Shown here: in pieces, positions 1-9,408 of the stretch
Numbering within the stretch: the first letter of the stretch is position 1
Layout: every line of letters starts with the position of its first letter
NCBI GenBank assembly: GCA_038496445.1
Contig: JALMLS010000060.1
Location: forward strand, 1 to 27,540
Source: Trichosphaerium sp. ATCC 40318
Lineage: Eukaryota; Discosea; Flabellinia; Trichosidae
Length of the DNA: 27,540 bases
Reading direction: 5' to 3'
Position numbers and translations under genes: made by a program
The notes under the pieces: generated by a model
What the model saw: the letters and a program-made list of their open reading frames with translations, nothing else
Told to the model about the DNA's origin: nothing
Databases searched by the model: none

Positions 1-749
1 GCGTAGGATGTGTATGTCAAGGTTTTTTTTTCTGTCACGTGATAAAACACGTGTTTTTGCGTTAACTCAACAAACTCTTGATAATAGACTGCTATAATTA
101 CAAGATACATAACTGGTCGGTTCCTGGATGAATACGATCCAACAATAGGTAAGTGAATCTTCAGTAACATGACTTGTTGCATTGTACTTCATGATATACA
201 CTCACACTGAATTTAGAAGACGAAACGATAATGTCCATCAAAAAGGGAAATTTTTATGCTAAATTTAGTGTACTAGATACCGCTGGCCAAGAAGAGTGCG
301 TATACATATCAGACCATTTTCGTGTTTTGTCTTTGTGAATTTACTTTTTATCAGGTACAGTGCAATGCGTGATCAATATATGCACAGGGAAGAGATATTT
401 GTTCTTGTTTACTCTAGTAGCAGTAGATCAAGCTTTGATGAACTTGTACCGTTTAGAGACCAGATCATGCGTGTTAAGGATATCGAAGTATTCCCAATGA
501 TATTAGTACTGCTCTTTTGCTGCGATTTTCGTGATGGTTCTGGACTGTTTGGTCACTTTTGTTTTGTAGGTTGCGAATAAGTGTGATCTAGATTATGAAA
601 CACAAGTACACGAATCTGAAGGTGTAGAACGTGCAAAGTCATGGGGAGCACGTTTTATTTCTGTGAGTTGTAAAACAGGACAAAATATTGAACAGCTTTT
701 TGAACTTATCGTTGAGCACTATCAACAAATGGTGTTACAGTTGCCACCT
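1..749 (+). CDS. Ras-family small GTPase, 5' end outside the window, several exons
   Basis: Membrane-signalling GTPase of the Ras superfamily, assembled by eye from exons 88-148, 217-295, 355-505 and 570-749; bases 1-11 look like the end of a further upstream exon. Introns are 12-87, 149-216, 296-354 and 506-569, all GT-AG. Readable motifs in order: effector/switch I region FLDEYDPTIED, the G3 box DTAGQEEYSAMRDQYM, the G4 box NKCDL, and a G5-like SCK in place of the usual SAK. The P-loop would span the first exon junction and reads VGC|TA, where Ras has a lysine before Ser/Thr; either the junction is misread or the lysine is lost. The reading frame stays open after 749, but GTAAGG there looks like a donor site, so the C-terminal exon (and any prenylation motif) is unassigned. 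Family identity is secure; function in this copy is less so. Confidence 0.82.
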
Positions 750-1419
750 GTAAGGTATTGTCTATTTACAATATTTTGGTTGTTTTTGCTATTTTTTAAA
801 TTATTTCGGTTTCACACGTGTTACATTCCTAACCCTAAAATAGTACTACAAAAAGTAAATCCAAGATATCCAAATTTTTCTCTAAGATGCTTGGCAAGAA
901 ATGATGTTACTCGTATAAGTTTAATGAAGGTTGTAAATGGTTTGTCTAGCTCAAAATGGCTATACGTAATCAAAACAACTTGCTTCATTCTTTTCGAAGT
1001 TACCCAGTTGTGTGGGGAGCGTCAGCAGCGGTAGTATCCTGGTTTTAACAAAAAGATAAAGGATTTTAGGACGCAACATTATCTTCTCTAATGGCATGCT
1101 TGACCCCAGCTACTCTCTGTTGATTAAAAGTAGTCTTAAACACTAAAATCAAAAGTTCACGTGATAGTTGGGCATCTACATTTTTGCTCAAACCTCTATT
1201 TTAATACTTTGCACGCGTAGTAAAATGTAACAAGTAAATTCTTTGGCTTCAAGAACGTTTTTGAAACTATTTTCGGAAATAAGAAAAAAAAGTCACTCCA
1301 ACGCCTTTAGAGCATGCACATAGTGGTTAGGGTAATGTATAAAGGCAGGAAGGTTTTGTGGCAGCGGACCGCTAATGAACCGGTTTTTTTCGTTTCAGTC
1401 CGAGACCGGTATTTCTGGT
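750..1419 (+). other. Ras 3' region and spacer, start of repeat block A
   Basis: No complete gene is recognisable. The sequence is shared with blocks B and C. A short open frame around 918-954, much longer in block C (about 13734-13890), may be a remnant of a terminal exon or of another gene; I do not recognise its product. Relative to B and C, this copy lacks the roughly 0.39 kb MITE-like insertion, the empty site being near 914-920. Confidence 0.5.
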
Positions 1420-1520
1420 GGTACTATGTATTACAAAGGGACTACAAAACGTATTAAAGAATGGTACGAAAATGGCAACTTATGCCTTTCTGGCTACAAG
1501 CGAGGTAACTCTGTTGAAAT
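1420..1520 (+). pseudogene. Isolated YwqK/MORN-like repeat fragment, copy A
   Basis: About 100 bp matches the internal part of the YwqK-like gene at about 25517-25616, encoding MYYKGTTKRIKEWYENGN and the following repeat unit. It is preceded by a pyrimidine tract ending in CAG that resembles a 3' splice site, and it runs on into unrelated sequence and a stop at 1557. It has no start of its own that looks genuine. It lies about 330 bp upstream of the LamG gene in all three blocks, so it was inserted before the block was multiplied. I read it as a non-functional fragment. Confidence 0.6.
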
Positions 1521-1854
1521 TGAATGGCACCCTGCGTCAACATACTTTTTCCACTGAAATATCATTCTAACTTAACAGGCCTTAAGCAGTGGATCCACTC
1601 GTTAATCCATTATGGTTTTCGTTCAACAGACGGATACCAAATTGTCACGAACATAAGAAACGTATAATCCTTTGAACGTTCTGTAACCTTCTTTTGCGGG
1701 CTTGCTTTACAGCTCAATGACTGTATTTTTAGGAAGCGTACACATAAATTCAGCGAGCGGCTGTCATTCTAGAAAAAATTTTCTCGGCTTTCGGGCTTCG
1801 GGTTTCGTATTTATAAATTTTAAAATCACTTTATTTACCTTCCGCTCTTAACAG
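1521..1854 (+). other. Intergenic region upstream of LamG gene A
   Basis: No gene seen. It contains a C/G/T-rich stretch near 1785-1808 and then an A/T-rich stretch with a TATA-like motif just before the LamG start. The same region is present in blocks B and C. Confidence 0.4.
1812..1818 (+). promoter_or_regulatory. TATA-like motif upstream of LamG gene A
   Basis: TATAAAT lies about 37 bp upstream of the start codon at 1855 and is kept in block C (about 14643-14649). The position is plausible for a core promoter element, but the surroundings are AT-rich, so chance is possible. Confidence 0.3.
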
Positions 1855-4057
1855 ATGGACAGTATGGGTATCAAATCCAGTTTACTGGTATGTTTTGTAC
1901 TGCTTGCTATTGCTACAGCCCAAGGTACAGGTTGGGATCAAAGAAAACTACAAACAGAGTTAATTGACGGTTAAATAGATCCAATCGCGCACTTGAAGTT
2001 TGATGGTGACTTTGAAGGAGATTTGTTAACAACGGCAGGAACGGAAGATCCAATTTTTGTTGCGGATCGCTTTGGAAATGCCAACAGCGCTATATACTTC
2101 GGAGAGGAATCAAAGCCAGTTCGCATTAGTACGTAACGCAGTACAGAAAGGATATTTTACCAAAAAACGCGCTACACGCTTTAAAAACTACTCCTCTACG
2201 TTGCTCGTCGCGTTTACGTGCGTTTTTAGGTAATACAACAATACAAAGCGTATTTAAAAGCGCTCCTATGACTCTTTCCTTCTGGATTAGCCGTAAATAC
2301 AGACGTACACAGCCTATATTCGATGCTCGCGATACACCACAAAATGGTGGGTTTGAAGCTTACGTTGGGACGAATGGAGATGGAATTACAATGTGTTCAG
2401 CAAACGCTTGCAGTGGCAGAGTATGGCAGGATAATTTACCTGCAGGAACATGGTTTTTATTGACGTTTGTCGTTCAATCTGCAAACACAAACATCGAGTT
2501 CTATGTCAACAATGTTCTTGCAACAGATTTTGTAGTTACTGGAGGACCCGTATTATCTGCAACGTCTAATTTTTTACCTATTATTGGTGGAGATGGTATG
2601 TCATCTTCCAGTGCATTCAAATTTGACCCTGTTTTCAAACACACTATCACGTGACTTTGCTGAAAAAAATTTTTCATATTATTTATGTGTTGTGTTTGTT
2701 TTTTTTGTTGTACGTCTCATTCTCTTATTTTTGGATAGCAATCCGAAGTGGAAATGGCTACGCGATAGATGACATGAAATTTTGGGATAGTGCACTTGAT
2801 TCGACAGAAAGGTACTCTTTTGTTTAGTTGCGTTACTAATACGCTCTAGATCGGCACAACTTGACTTTACTTATCCTCCTTTTGCACCCTTTAATCAAGG
2901 ACTTGAACCTGGTAAGAAGACTTTCTTTTATATAGCCGTTTTTACAATGTACTTGATAAGGGGTTAATAAGTTATTATTATAGAGGCTCATATTACATTT
3001 GATGGTATAGGCGAGATTGGAGGAATGTATACAGACGCTGGTACTGATCCAGAGTTTGAAGCTGACCGATTTGGAAACCCAAACAGTGCACTTTGTTTCG
3101 AGGACGGAGCAAAGGAACTAGAAATAAGTACGCTACAATATACCTGAAAGGGTTATGGTGTGTTCTTATAGACTAACGAAATCTATCAAAGCTGATGAAG
3201 ATGTCTTCGCTGCTATTAAAAAAGCACCGCTAACAATCGCTTTTTGGCTAAGCAGAGAAAAAAACCAACGTCAAAGAATACTCACCTTTCGTGACAATCC
3301 TAACAGTGTTGGATTGGAGCTTTACTCCGGTATTAACGGTACCAGGCTGACTATGTGTGTGACTAGTAGCTGTAGTGGTACTGCTTGGATAGATAACACC
3401 CCTGCAAGGACATGGAATCTGATAATGCTTGAAATAATTAACACTAATAATCAAATTACTTTGTCTGTCAATAATGAAGTCGCAAAAGTATTTGAAGTTA
3501 CTCCACCTGTACTTGGTAATGCTCAATCTAGAAGACCTATTATTGGAGGTACGTGTTTTAAACAATACCTAGAAAGCTTTTAAAGTTCGACAAACATAGT
3601 CACGTGTTTCTTTTTTATATTTGGTTACAACTTATTTGCTATAGAAACTACTACAGGATTGAGTGGTAATGGTACCTGTATCGATGATTTCAGAGTATAC
3701 TCAAGGATGCTAGAACAGTGGGAAAAGTGCGTTTTTTTTAATTGTCAACTCGATGGTTATTGACATTCTCGTGCTAGAAACGCTTTACTTGACTTCCCGC
3801 CGACTCCACCACCGACTATATCTCCAACTACAGCAGAACCAACTGCTCCAATTGGACCAACACCACCAACAACAATAGCTCCCTCTGTGCCTCCGACAAC
3901 AGCTACACCAACAGCTCCAATTCCCCCAACCACAGTAGCGCCAACAGATCCTACTACTCAGGCCCCAGTAGCACCAAGTTCGCAAACAACAAGTGGTTTT
4001 ACATATGATAAAGCTGCAGTGTCAGCAATCGTAGCTCTCTTGTTTCTACTCTTGTAG
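1855..4057 (+). CDS. GPI-type surface protein with two LamG-like domains (copy A)
   Basis: Nine exons by eye: 1855-1924, 1979-2128, 2230-2595, 2739-2811, 2850-2911, 2984-3127, 3192-3548, 3645-3726, 3778-4057. They total 1584 nt, an uninterrupted 527-residue protein, and all introns are GT-AG. Residues 1-23 form a signal peptide (hydrophobic run LLVCFVLLAIATA). Two concanavalin A-like/laminin-G domains follow; each begins HLKFDGDF or HITFDG, has an ADRFGN(A/P)NSA motif, an FW(I/L)S strand, a Cys pair (MCxxxxCSG) and a YVNN or SVNN strand, and ends in (I/C)DD. Next is a Pro/Thr-rich stalk of about 65 residues rich in PTTxAP units. The protein ends in a hydrophobic tail with no cytoplasmic residues, typical of a GPI-attachment signal. 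The likely role is extracellular carbohydrate or protein binding; the ligand is unknown. The two domains look like an internal duplication with matching intron positions. Confidence 0.85.
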
Positions 4058-4076
4058 CTGAATGGATTGATCACGT

Positions 4077-4082
4077 AATAAA
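4077..4082 (+). terminator. Poly(A) signal of LamG gene A
   Basis: AATAAA lies 19 nt past the stop codon. The same hexamer sits at the same distance in blocks B and C. Confidence 0.5.
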
Positions 4083-4356
4083 TCATTGTTAGACAAAGTT
4101 ATCTAAATGCGTACTTACAAATAACCCACCGTATAGGTGGACATATTACCACCCATTAACTAAGTAATTGTGTTTTGACAAAACTATTAGCTAAAACTAG
4201 CAAGTTCTGTAAACTTTACAGTGAAAGATTTTTGCCTTTTTTTCACTGAACAATACTCAACAGACATTAATTTGAATTAGAGAACCATTGTTTGCAACTG
4301 AAAAAAACCAAAGAGAACTGCAAAAGCAGCACACAAACCACAATAAACCTTTGCGA

Positions 4357-5029
4357 ATGGAGGAAACAACAACAAAAGCAACCCTAGTCTTACAAAAGCC
4401 AGGAACGTACACCATTACAATCAACCCAACAAAATCACACTTGAGGATGCTCCGGAGCACCGTGATCTATGCTGTACAGTATTCTACGAAGGTACATTTT
4501 AGCCTACAGCTAACAATGACAGGCAAATAGTACGATATCTAAAACACTATGTAGAAGCTAGTACCACATGGCATCAAGCTGGAGAGCATATTGTTGACTT
4601 TGTAAATGGTCTGCCAAATCCTAAGAACCAGTTTAAAAGTATTGGAGTAAGTAAAATGCACTACAACAACTGTATCATGAATACAGTCTACTACTACGAT
4701 GGAGTATCTCCGAATTGTGTTTATTCTGAATCTAAGTTGCACTTTGAACTTCACCAGCTGGGTGACGGAGATGGGAATCTCTCGCACCAGGTACACTGCC
4801 TGTTCTAACAGAGCAATCAGCATCCCGACTAACAGCTTGTTTAGCGACTGCTCAAGCGGTGTTTGGAAAGTTTGGGAAGAGACTCGCAGCTACAGGTGTT
4901 GCTCTCGCTGAAACATCGCAAGGACGTGACCCAAAAAACCTATTCATTCTATTGGGAGTAACTGTCCATCCTACGAGCGCAAGTTACTTTCATAGCTTTG
5001 GACTAAAAGCTTGTTGGTTCCATAAATAG
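4357..5029 (+). pseudogene. Unrecognised gene, frameshifted (copy A)
   Basis: I do not recognise the family. Comparing copies A and C suggests a gene of about 200 codons starting MEETTTKATL, with a probable 36-nt intron at about 4474-4509 (GTACAG...CTACAG), then a segment with TTWHQAGEHIVDF, and a C-terminal Ala/Leu-rich part with LTACLATAQAVFGKFG that ends FHK. In copy A the frame breaks near 4430 (one base fewer than C in an A run) and near 4772 (GGAGATGGG against GGAGGATGGG in C). Each break lies where another copy is intact, so this is either decay after duplication or assembly error. No signal peptide or membrane segment is seen. Confidence 0.5.
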
Positions 5030-5071
5030 TCTATTTTTGTTAAGGACAGGTGTTTTTTACCTCTCAACACG

Positions 5072-5745
5072 ATGTCAAAAGCTTGTCATTTCTGTATAAG
5101 CGTTGTAGTCATAGTTCTTAGAGAATACTATTATCACGGTGTTCTTGTAGGAAGGCAACGTGGTATAATAATGGTCACATGGAGAAGAAGTGTAAGTATA
5201 TGAACAGCAAACTTGAAGGAGGAAGGAGTGTACAAAAAATGGTACAGTAATGGTAGGCTTGAAACCAAGGTACACTATGTCAAAGGAAAGAAACATGGAC
5301 CTGAAGAGACAAGGTATGAGAATGGGAGCCTACAGACTATGATGTCATACACAAATGGTAAACTGCACGGGAATTATTAAACTTGGCATGCCAGCGGAAA
5401 GCCTAGTGTAAAATCATATGATAGAGGTCATTGTGTTGAATCAAATAAATGGTATGCTTCTGTGGATGCAAGCGTGGTACTGTGTATTACAAAGGGACTA
5501 CAAAACGTATTAAAGAATGGTACGAAAATGGCAACTATTGCCTTTCTGGCTACAAGCGAGGTGACTCTGTTGAATTGAAACATTGGTAATAATGGCAAGT
5601 GTAGACTCACTGAACAACACCACAAACGAGCGAAACATGGGACAAGGACTGAACGGTGCAAAGACGGAAAACTACTCTCGTGCGTATGAAACTATATAAT
5701 TTTGTCATTTAAATTTAGGGTTTACAAAAGGAAACACGTTTTCTG
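5072..5745 (+). pseudogene. YwqK/MORN-like repeat gene, degraded (copy A)
   Basis: Starts MSKACHFCIS and then shows repeated units of the form xxWYxNGxxxxxxxYxxGKxHG, the pattern of the MORN-like YwqK family (named after a Bacillus protein annotated as an antitoxin; widespread in protists and giant viruses, role mostly unknown). The frame is broken several times: an extra GGA-type insertion near 5220, a stop at about 5377 (TTATTAAAC, where the downstream copy has TTATTCATG), a shift near 5462, and a stop at 5587 (CATTGGTAA). The 3' third is badly diverged after 5673. No product is likely. Confidence 0.65.
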
Positions 5746-6286
5746 TGCTAAAAGACAACTGTATCAAAGTAATAGAGAGTAAAAAAAAGGTCAAAAAAAC
5801 CCTACAAACTTGAAGTCATTTTGAAGTGATACCAATAAGTACGTCATTGCTCCATTAAAGTCATAGGTATACACTATAAACTCAAACTGAGAACAATCTA
5901 TTGAAGGAGGATAGGATGCAGTTGACAAATGTAAGAGTGATGAGGGGGAGTTGCATTGATGGGATGTAATGGAAAGAATGGTTTGGCCAGTGGAGAGTTG
6001 TTTACAATTTGTGAAAAGACCAAAAGATGAACTTTTTAGGGACAGTTTTTATTCCTAAAAGATATACTTAAAAAACCACAAATCAAAAAATGCTCTTGCA
6101 ACCCTAAACCAATACAGAGGTGAGCTGGAGTTTACGCATAACCCCTTTTGTTTTTTTTGCACATGTCGTTTAATAAGCAGGAGGAGTTAGATAGATTTCA
6201 TAGGTGTTACCTGTAACTTTATGTCAAAGAACAAAAAGAACATGGTTGATGTAGGGCATTTGTGGTACAATATTTTATTGGAAGTT
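5746..6286. repeat. Reverse copy of the F-box/LRR gene 3' flank
   Basis: No gene. From about 5885 this is the reverse complement, with many small differences, of the sequence that follows the F-box/LRR gene at 7156-7565, part of which also follows the full gene at 27262-27540. It is the inner part of the A arm of the A/B palindrome. Confidence 0.7.
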
Positions 6287-6452
6287 TCAAATTAAAAATA
6301 GTTGGAACAATTTTGAAGCACACCTCTTTCTTCGAGAGTAGCAATGAATTCGTGACAAGCTTCCTTGTAATAGACGGATATTATGCAAGTAGCTAATGAT
6401 TCATTCCTTTTTCTGTGATATTGGACAATCAACCAGGTTAATCTCTTTTACA
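6287..6452 (-). pseudogene. 3' fragment of an F-box/LRR gene, reverse strand
   Basis: Reverse-complement match to the last approximately 165 bp of the F-box/LRR gene (compare 6990-7155 and 27096-27261), including the stop codon (complement at 6287-6289). It carries internal changes and small deletions that break the frame. At about 6450 it is fused directly to the plus-strand F-box/LRR copy that runs to 7155. Confidence 0.7.
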
Positions 6453-7155
6453 CTGACCAAGCACCAAATATATCTGTCTGGGAGACAGTATGGCAGATGG
6501 AGTTGTTTCAGCTGCAGCGGGCGTTCATACCATAAGTTTGTTCCACAACAGATCAGTGACAGATGAAGGTATTTCTAAATTGGGGGGTGTACACACCATA
6601 GATTTAAGGCTTGCCAATGTAACGGACAAAGGTGTTTCAGCACTCGCTGGTGTACACACCATAAATCTGTGTGGACGTCAATGCATCACAGACGAAGGTA
6701 TTTCAGCGCTTGCTGGTGTACATAACATAGATCTATGTGCGTGCCCACTCATCACAGATGAAGGAATTTCAGCCCTCGCAGGTGCACATACCATAAGATT
6801 GAGTGAATGTGATCTCATCACAGATGAAGGTATTTCAAGATTGAAAGGTGTGAAGAAAATAGCTCTGTCAGGTTGTAAAGGAATCACTGTATCGTGTATG
6901 AAAAGTCTTACTGGTGTGCATTCAATCAATCTGTCTCGTAATGTAAACGTAACAGATAAGTGGCTCAGTCATCTTTCAGGTGTCAAAGAGATTAACCTGG
7001 TTGATTGTCCAAATATCACAGAAAAAGGAATTGAATCATTAGCTAGCTTGCATAATATCCGTCTATTACAAGGAAGCTTCTCACGTGAATTCATTGCTAC
7101 TCTCGAAGAAAGAGGTGTGCATGTAGATGAGATTCCAGACTATTTTTTAATTTGA
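6453..7155 (+). pseudogene. 5'-truncated F-box/LRR gene lacking the F-box
   Basis: An open frame of 221 codons from the ATG at 6490 is almost identical to residues 155-375 of the intact gene at 26134-27261. It holds about nine leucine-rich repeats of 21-23 residues with the motif TDEGISALAGVHTI. The F-box and the first repeats are missing: the copy begins abruptly at the inversion junction near 6450 and has lost two bases just after it. The ORF could still encode a free LRR protein if a promoter is present, but its structure says truncated duplicate. Confidence 0.7.
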
Positions 7156-7163
7156 AACTTAGC

Positions 7164-7169
7164 AATAAA
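7164..7169 (+). terminator. Poly(A) signal after the truncated LRR copy
   Basis: AATAAA lies 9 nt past the stop, at the same place as after the intact gene. Confidence 0.45.
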
Positions 7170-7700
7170 TATTGTACCAGCAAATGCCCTACATCTTACC
7201 ATGTTCTTTTTGTTCTTTGACATAAGATACAGGTTACACCTATCTTTTTTATCACTAATCTCTCCTGCTTATTAAACGACATGTGCAAAAAAAACAAAAG
7301 GGGATTATGCGTAAACTCCAGCTCACCTCTGTATTGGTTAGGGTTGCAAGAGTATTTTTTGATTTGTAGTTTTGTACAAGTAGTATCTTTTAGGAATAAA
7401 AACTGTCCCTAAAAAGTTCATCTATTTGGTCTTTTCACAAAATTGTACAACTCTCCACTGGCCAAACCATTATTCCCATTACATCCCATCAATGCAACTC
7501 CCCCTCATCACTCTTACATTTGGTCAACTGCATCCTATCCCTCCTTCAATAGATTGTGCTCAGTTTGAGTTTATAGGTGTACTACCTATGACTATTAATG
7601 GAGCAATGACGTACTTATTGGTATCAGCTTCAAATGACTTCAAGTTTTGTAGGGTTTTTTTGACCTTTTTGTCTCTATTTTTGTGATACAGTTGTCTTTT
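7170..7700. repeat. F-box/LRR 3' flank, B arm of the palindrome
   Basis: No gene seen. This is the downstream flank of the F-box/LRR gene (compare 27276-27540). Its reverse complement forms about 5885-6280. An open frame at 7426-7686 is on low-complexity flank sequence and is not a convincing gene. Confidence 0.6.
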
Positions 7701-8394
7701 AAGACGGCCAAAACGTGTTTGCTTAGGAATAGAACCCGAAACCTATTGTGAAATTTCACAAAAAGTAGTATAGTTTGGTACGTCACGAGCTGAGTTTTCC
7801 GTCTTTGCACCGTTCAGTCCTTGTCCCATGTTTCGCTCGTTTGTGGTGTTGTTCAGTGAGTCTACACTTGCCATTATTACCAATGTTTCAATTCAACAGA
7901 GTCACCTCGCTTGTAGCCAGAAAGGCAATAGTTGCCATTTTCGTACCATTCTTTAATACGTTTTGTAGTCCCTTTGTAATACACAGTACCACGCTTGCAT
8001 CCACAGAAGCATACCATTTATTTGATTCAACACAATGACCTCTATCATATGATTTTACACTAGGCTTTCCGCTGGCATGCCAAGTTTAATAATTCCCGTG
8101 CAGTTTACCATTTGTGTATGACATCATAGTCTGTAGGCTCCCATTCTCATACCTTGTCTCTTCAGGTCCATGTTTCTTTCCTTTGACATAGTGTACCTTG
8201 GTTTCAAGCCTACCATTACTGTACCATTTTTTGTACACTCCTTCCTCCTTCAAGTTTGCTGTTCATATACTTACACTTCTTCTCCATGTGACCATTATTA
8301 TACCACGTTGCCTTCCTACAAGAACACCGTGATAATAGTATTCTCTAAGAACTATGACTACAACGCTTATACAGAAATGACAAGCTTTTGACAT
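7701..8394 (-). pseudogene. YwqK/MORN-like repeat gene, degraded (copy B)
   Basis: Mirror copy of 5072-5745 with the same frame breaks over the nearly identical tract (7793-8394). The distal part (7701-7792) differs from both A and the downstream copy. The reading starts at the complement of ATG at 8392-8394. The plus-strand open frames here are antisense shadows. Not functional. Confidence 0.65.
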
Positions 8395-8436
8395 CGTGTT
8401 GAGAGGTAAAAAACACCTGTCCTTAACAAAAATAGA

Positions 8437-9108
8437 CTATTTATGGAACCAACAAGCTTTTAGTCCAAAGCTATGAAAGTAACTTGCGCTCGTAGGATGG
8501 ACAGTTACTCCCATAGAATGAATAGGTTTTTTGGGTCACGTCCTTGCGATGTTTCAGCGAGAGCAACACCTGTAGCTGCGAGTCTCTTCCCAAACTTTCC
8601 AAACACCGCTTGAGCAGTCGCTAAACAAGCTGTTAGTCGGGATGCTGATTGCTCTGTTAGAACAGGCAGTGTACCTGGTGCGAGAGATTCCCATCTCCGT
8701 CACCCAGCTGGTGAAGTTCAAAGTGCAACTTAGATTCAGAATAAACACAATTCGGAGATACTCCATCGTAGTAGTAGACTGTATTCATGATACAGTTGTT
8801 GTAGTGCATTTTACTTACTCCAATACTTTTAAACTGGTTCTTAGGATTTGGCAGACCATTTACAAAGTCAACAATATGCTCTCCAGCTTGATGCCATGTG
8901 GTACTAGCTTCTACATAGTGTTTTAGATATCGTACTATTTGCCTGTCATTGTTAGCTGTAGGCTAAAATGTACCTTCGTAGAATACTGTACAGCATAGAT
9001 CACGGTGCTCCGGAGCATCCTCAAGTGTGATTTTGTTGGGTTGATTGTAATGGTGTACGTTCCTGGCTTTTGTAAGACTAGGGTTGCTTTTGTTGTTGTT
9101 TCCTCCAT
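8437..9108 (-). pseudogene. Unrecognised gene, frameshifted (copy B)
   Basis: Mirror copy of 4357-5029 carrying the same two frame breaks as copy A, not those of copy C. This ties A and B together as recent copies or as partners in gene conversion. The family is not recognised. Confidence 0.5.
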
Positions 9109-9408
9109 TCGCAAAGGTTTATTGTGGTTTGTGTGCTGCTTTTGCAGTTCTCTTTGGTTTTTTTCAGTTGCAAACAATGGTTCTCTAATTCAAATTAATG
9201 TCTGTTGAGTATTGTTCAGTGAAAAAAAAGGCAAAAATCTTTCACTGTAAAGTTTACAGAACTTGCTAGTTTTAGCTAATAGTTTTGTCAAAACACAATT
9301 ACTTAGTTAATGGGTGGTAATATGTCCACCTATACGGTGGGTTATTTGTAAGTACGCATTTAGATAACTTTGTCTAACAATGATTTATTACGTGATCAAT
9401 CCATTCAG

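Larger units (their letters stand above)
620..5692 (+). repeat. Repeat block A
   Basis: Direct copy of block C (13082-18120) and inverted copy of block B. The subsegment 2002-5673 is nearly identical to the reverse complement of 7793-11463, with only a few single-base differences noticed; outside that tract A differs clearly from B. Confidence 0.85.

Noticed and set aside
3248-3565. Minus-strand 105-residue frame
   Set aside because: Antisense of the second LamG domain exon, repeated in all copies of the block; no domain of its own.
3785-3985. Trp/Cys-rich minus-strand frame
   Set aside because: Antisense of the Pro/Thr-rich stalk of the LamG gene; its odd composition is a by-product of CCA/ACA codons. 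The same applies to 9481-9681 and 16589-16823.
5072-5745. Functional toxin-antitoxin system based on the YwqK name
   Set aside because: All copies are frameshifted or split, no partner gene is present, and the family name rests on a bacterial member; in eukaryotes it marks only a repeat fold.
6678-6929. Minus-strand frame in the LRR gene
   Set aside because: Antisense shadow of regular LRR repeats; the equivalent appears at 26784-27035.
7426-7686. 86-residue open frame in the LRR 3' flank
   Set aside because: The mirrored flank at 5885-6050 and the matching sequence do not conserve it; it has no domain and is likely chance in low-complexity sequence.
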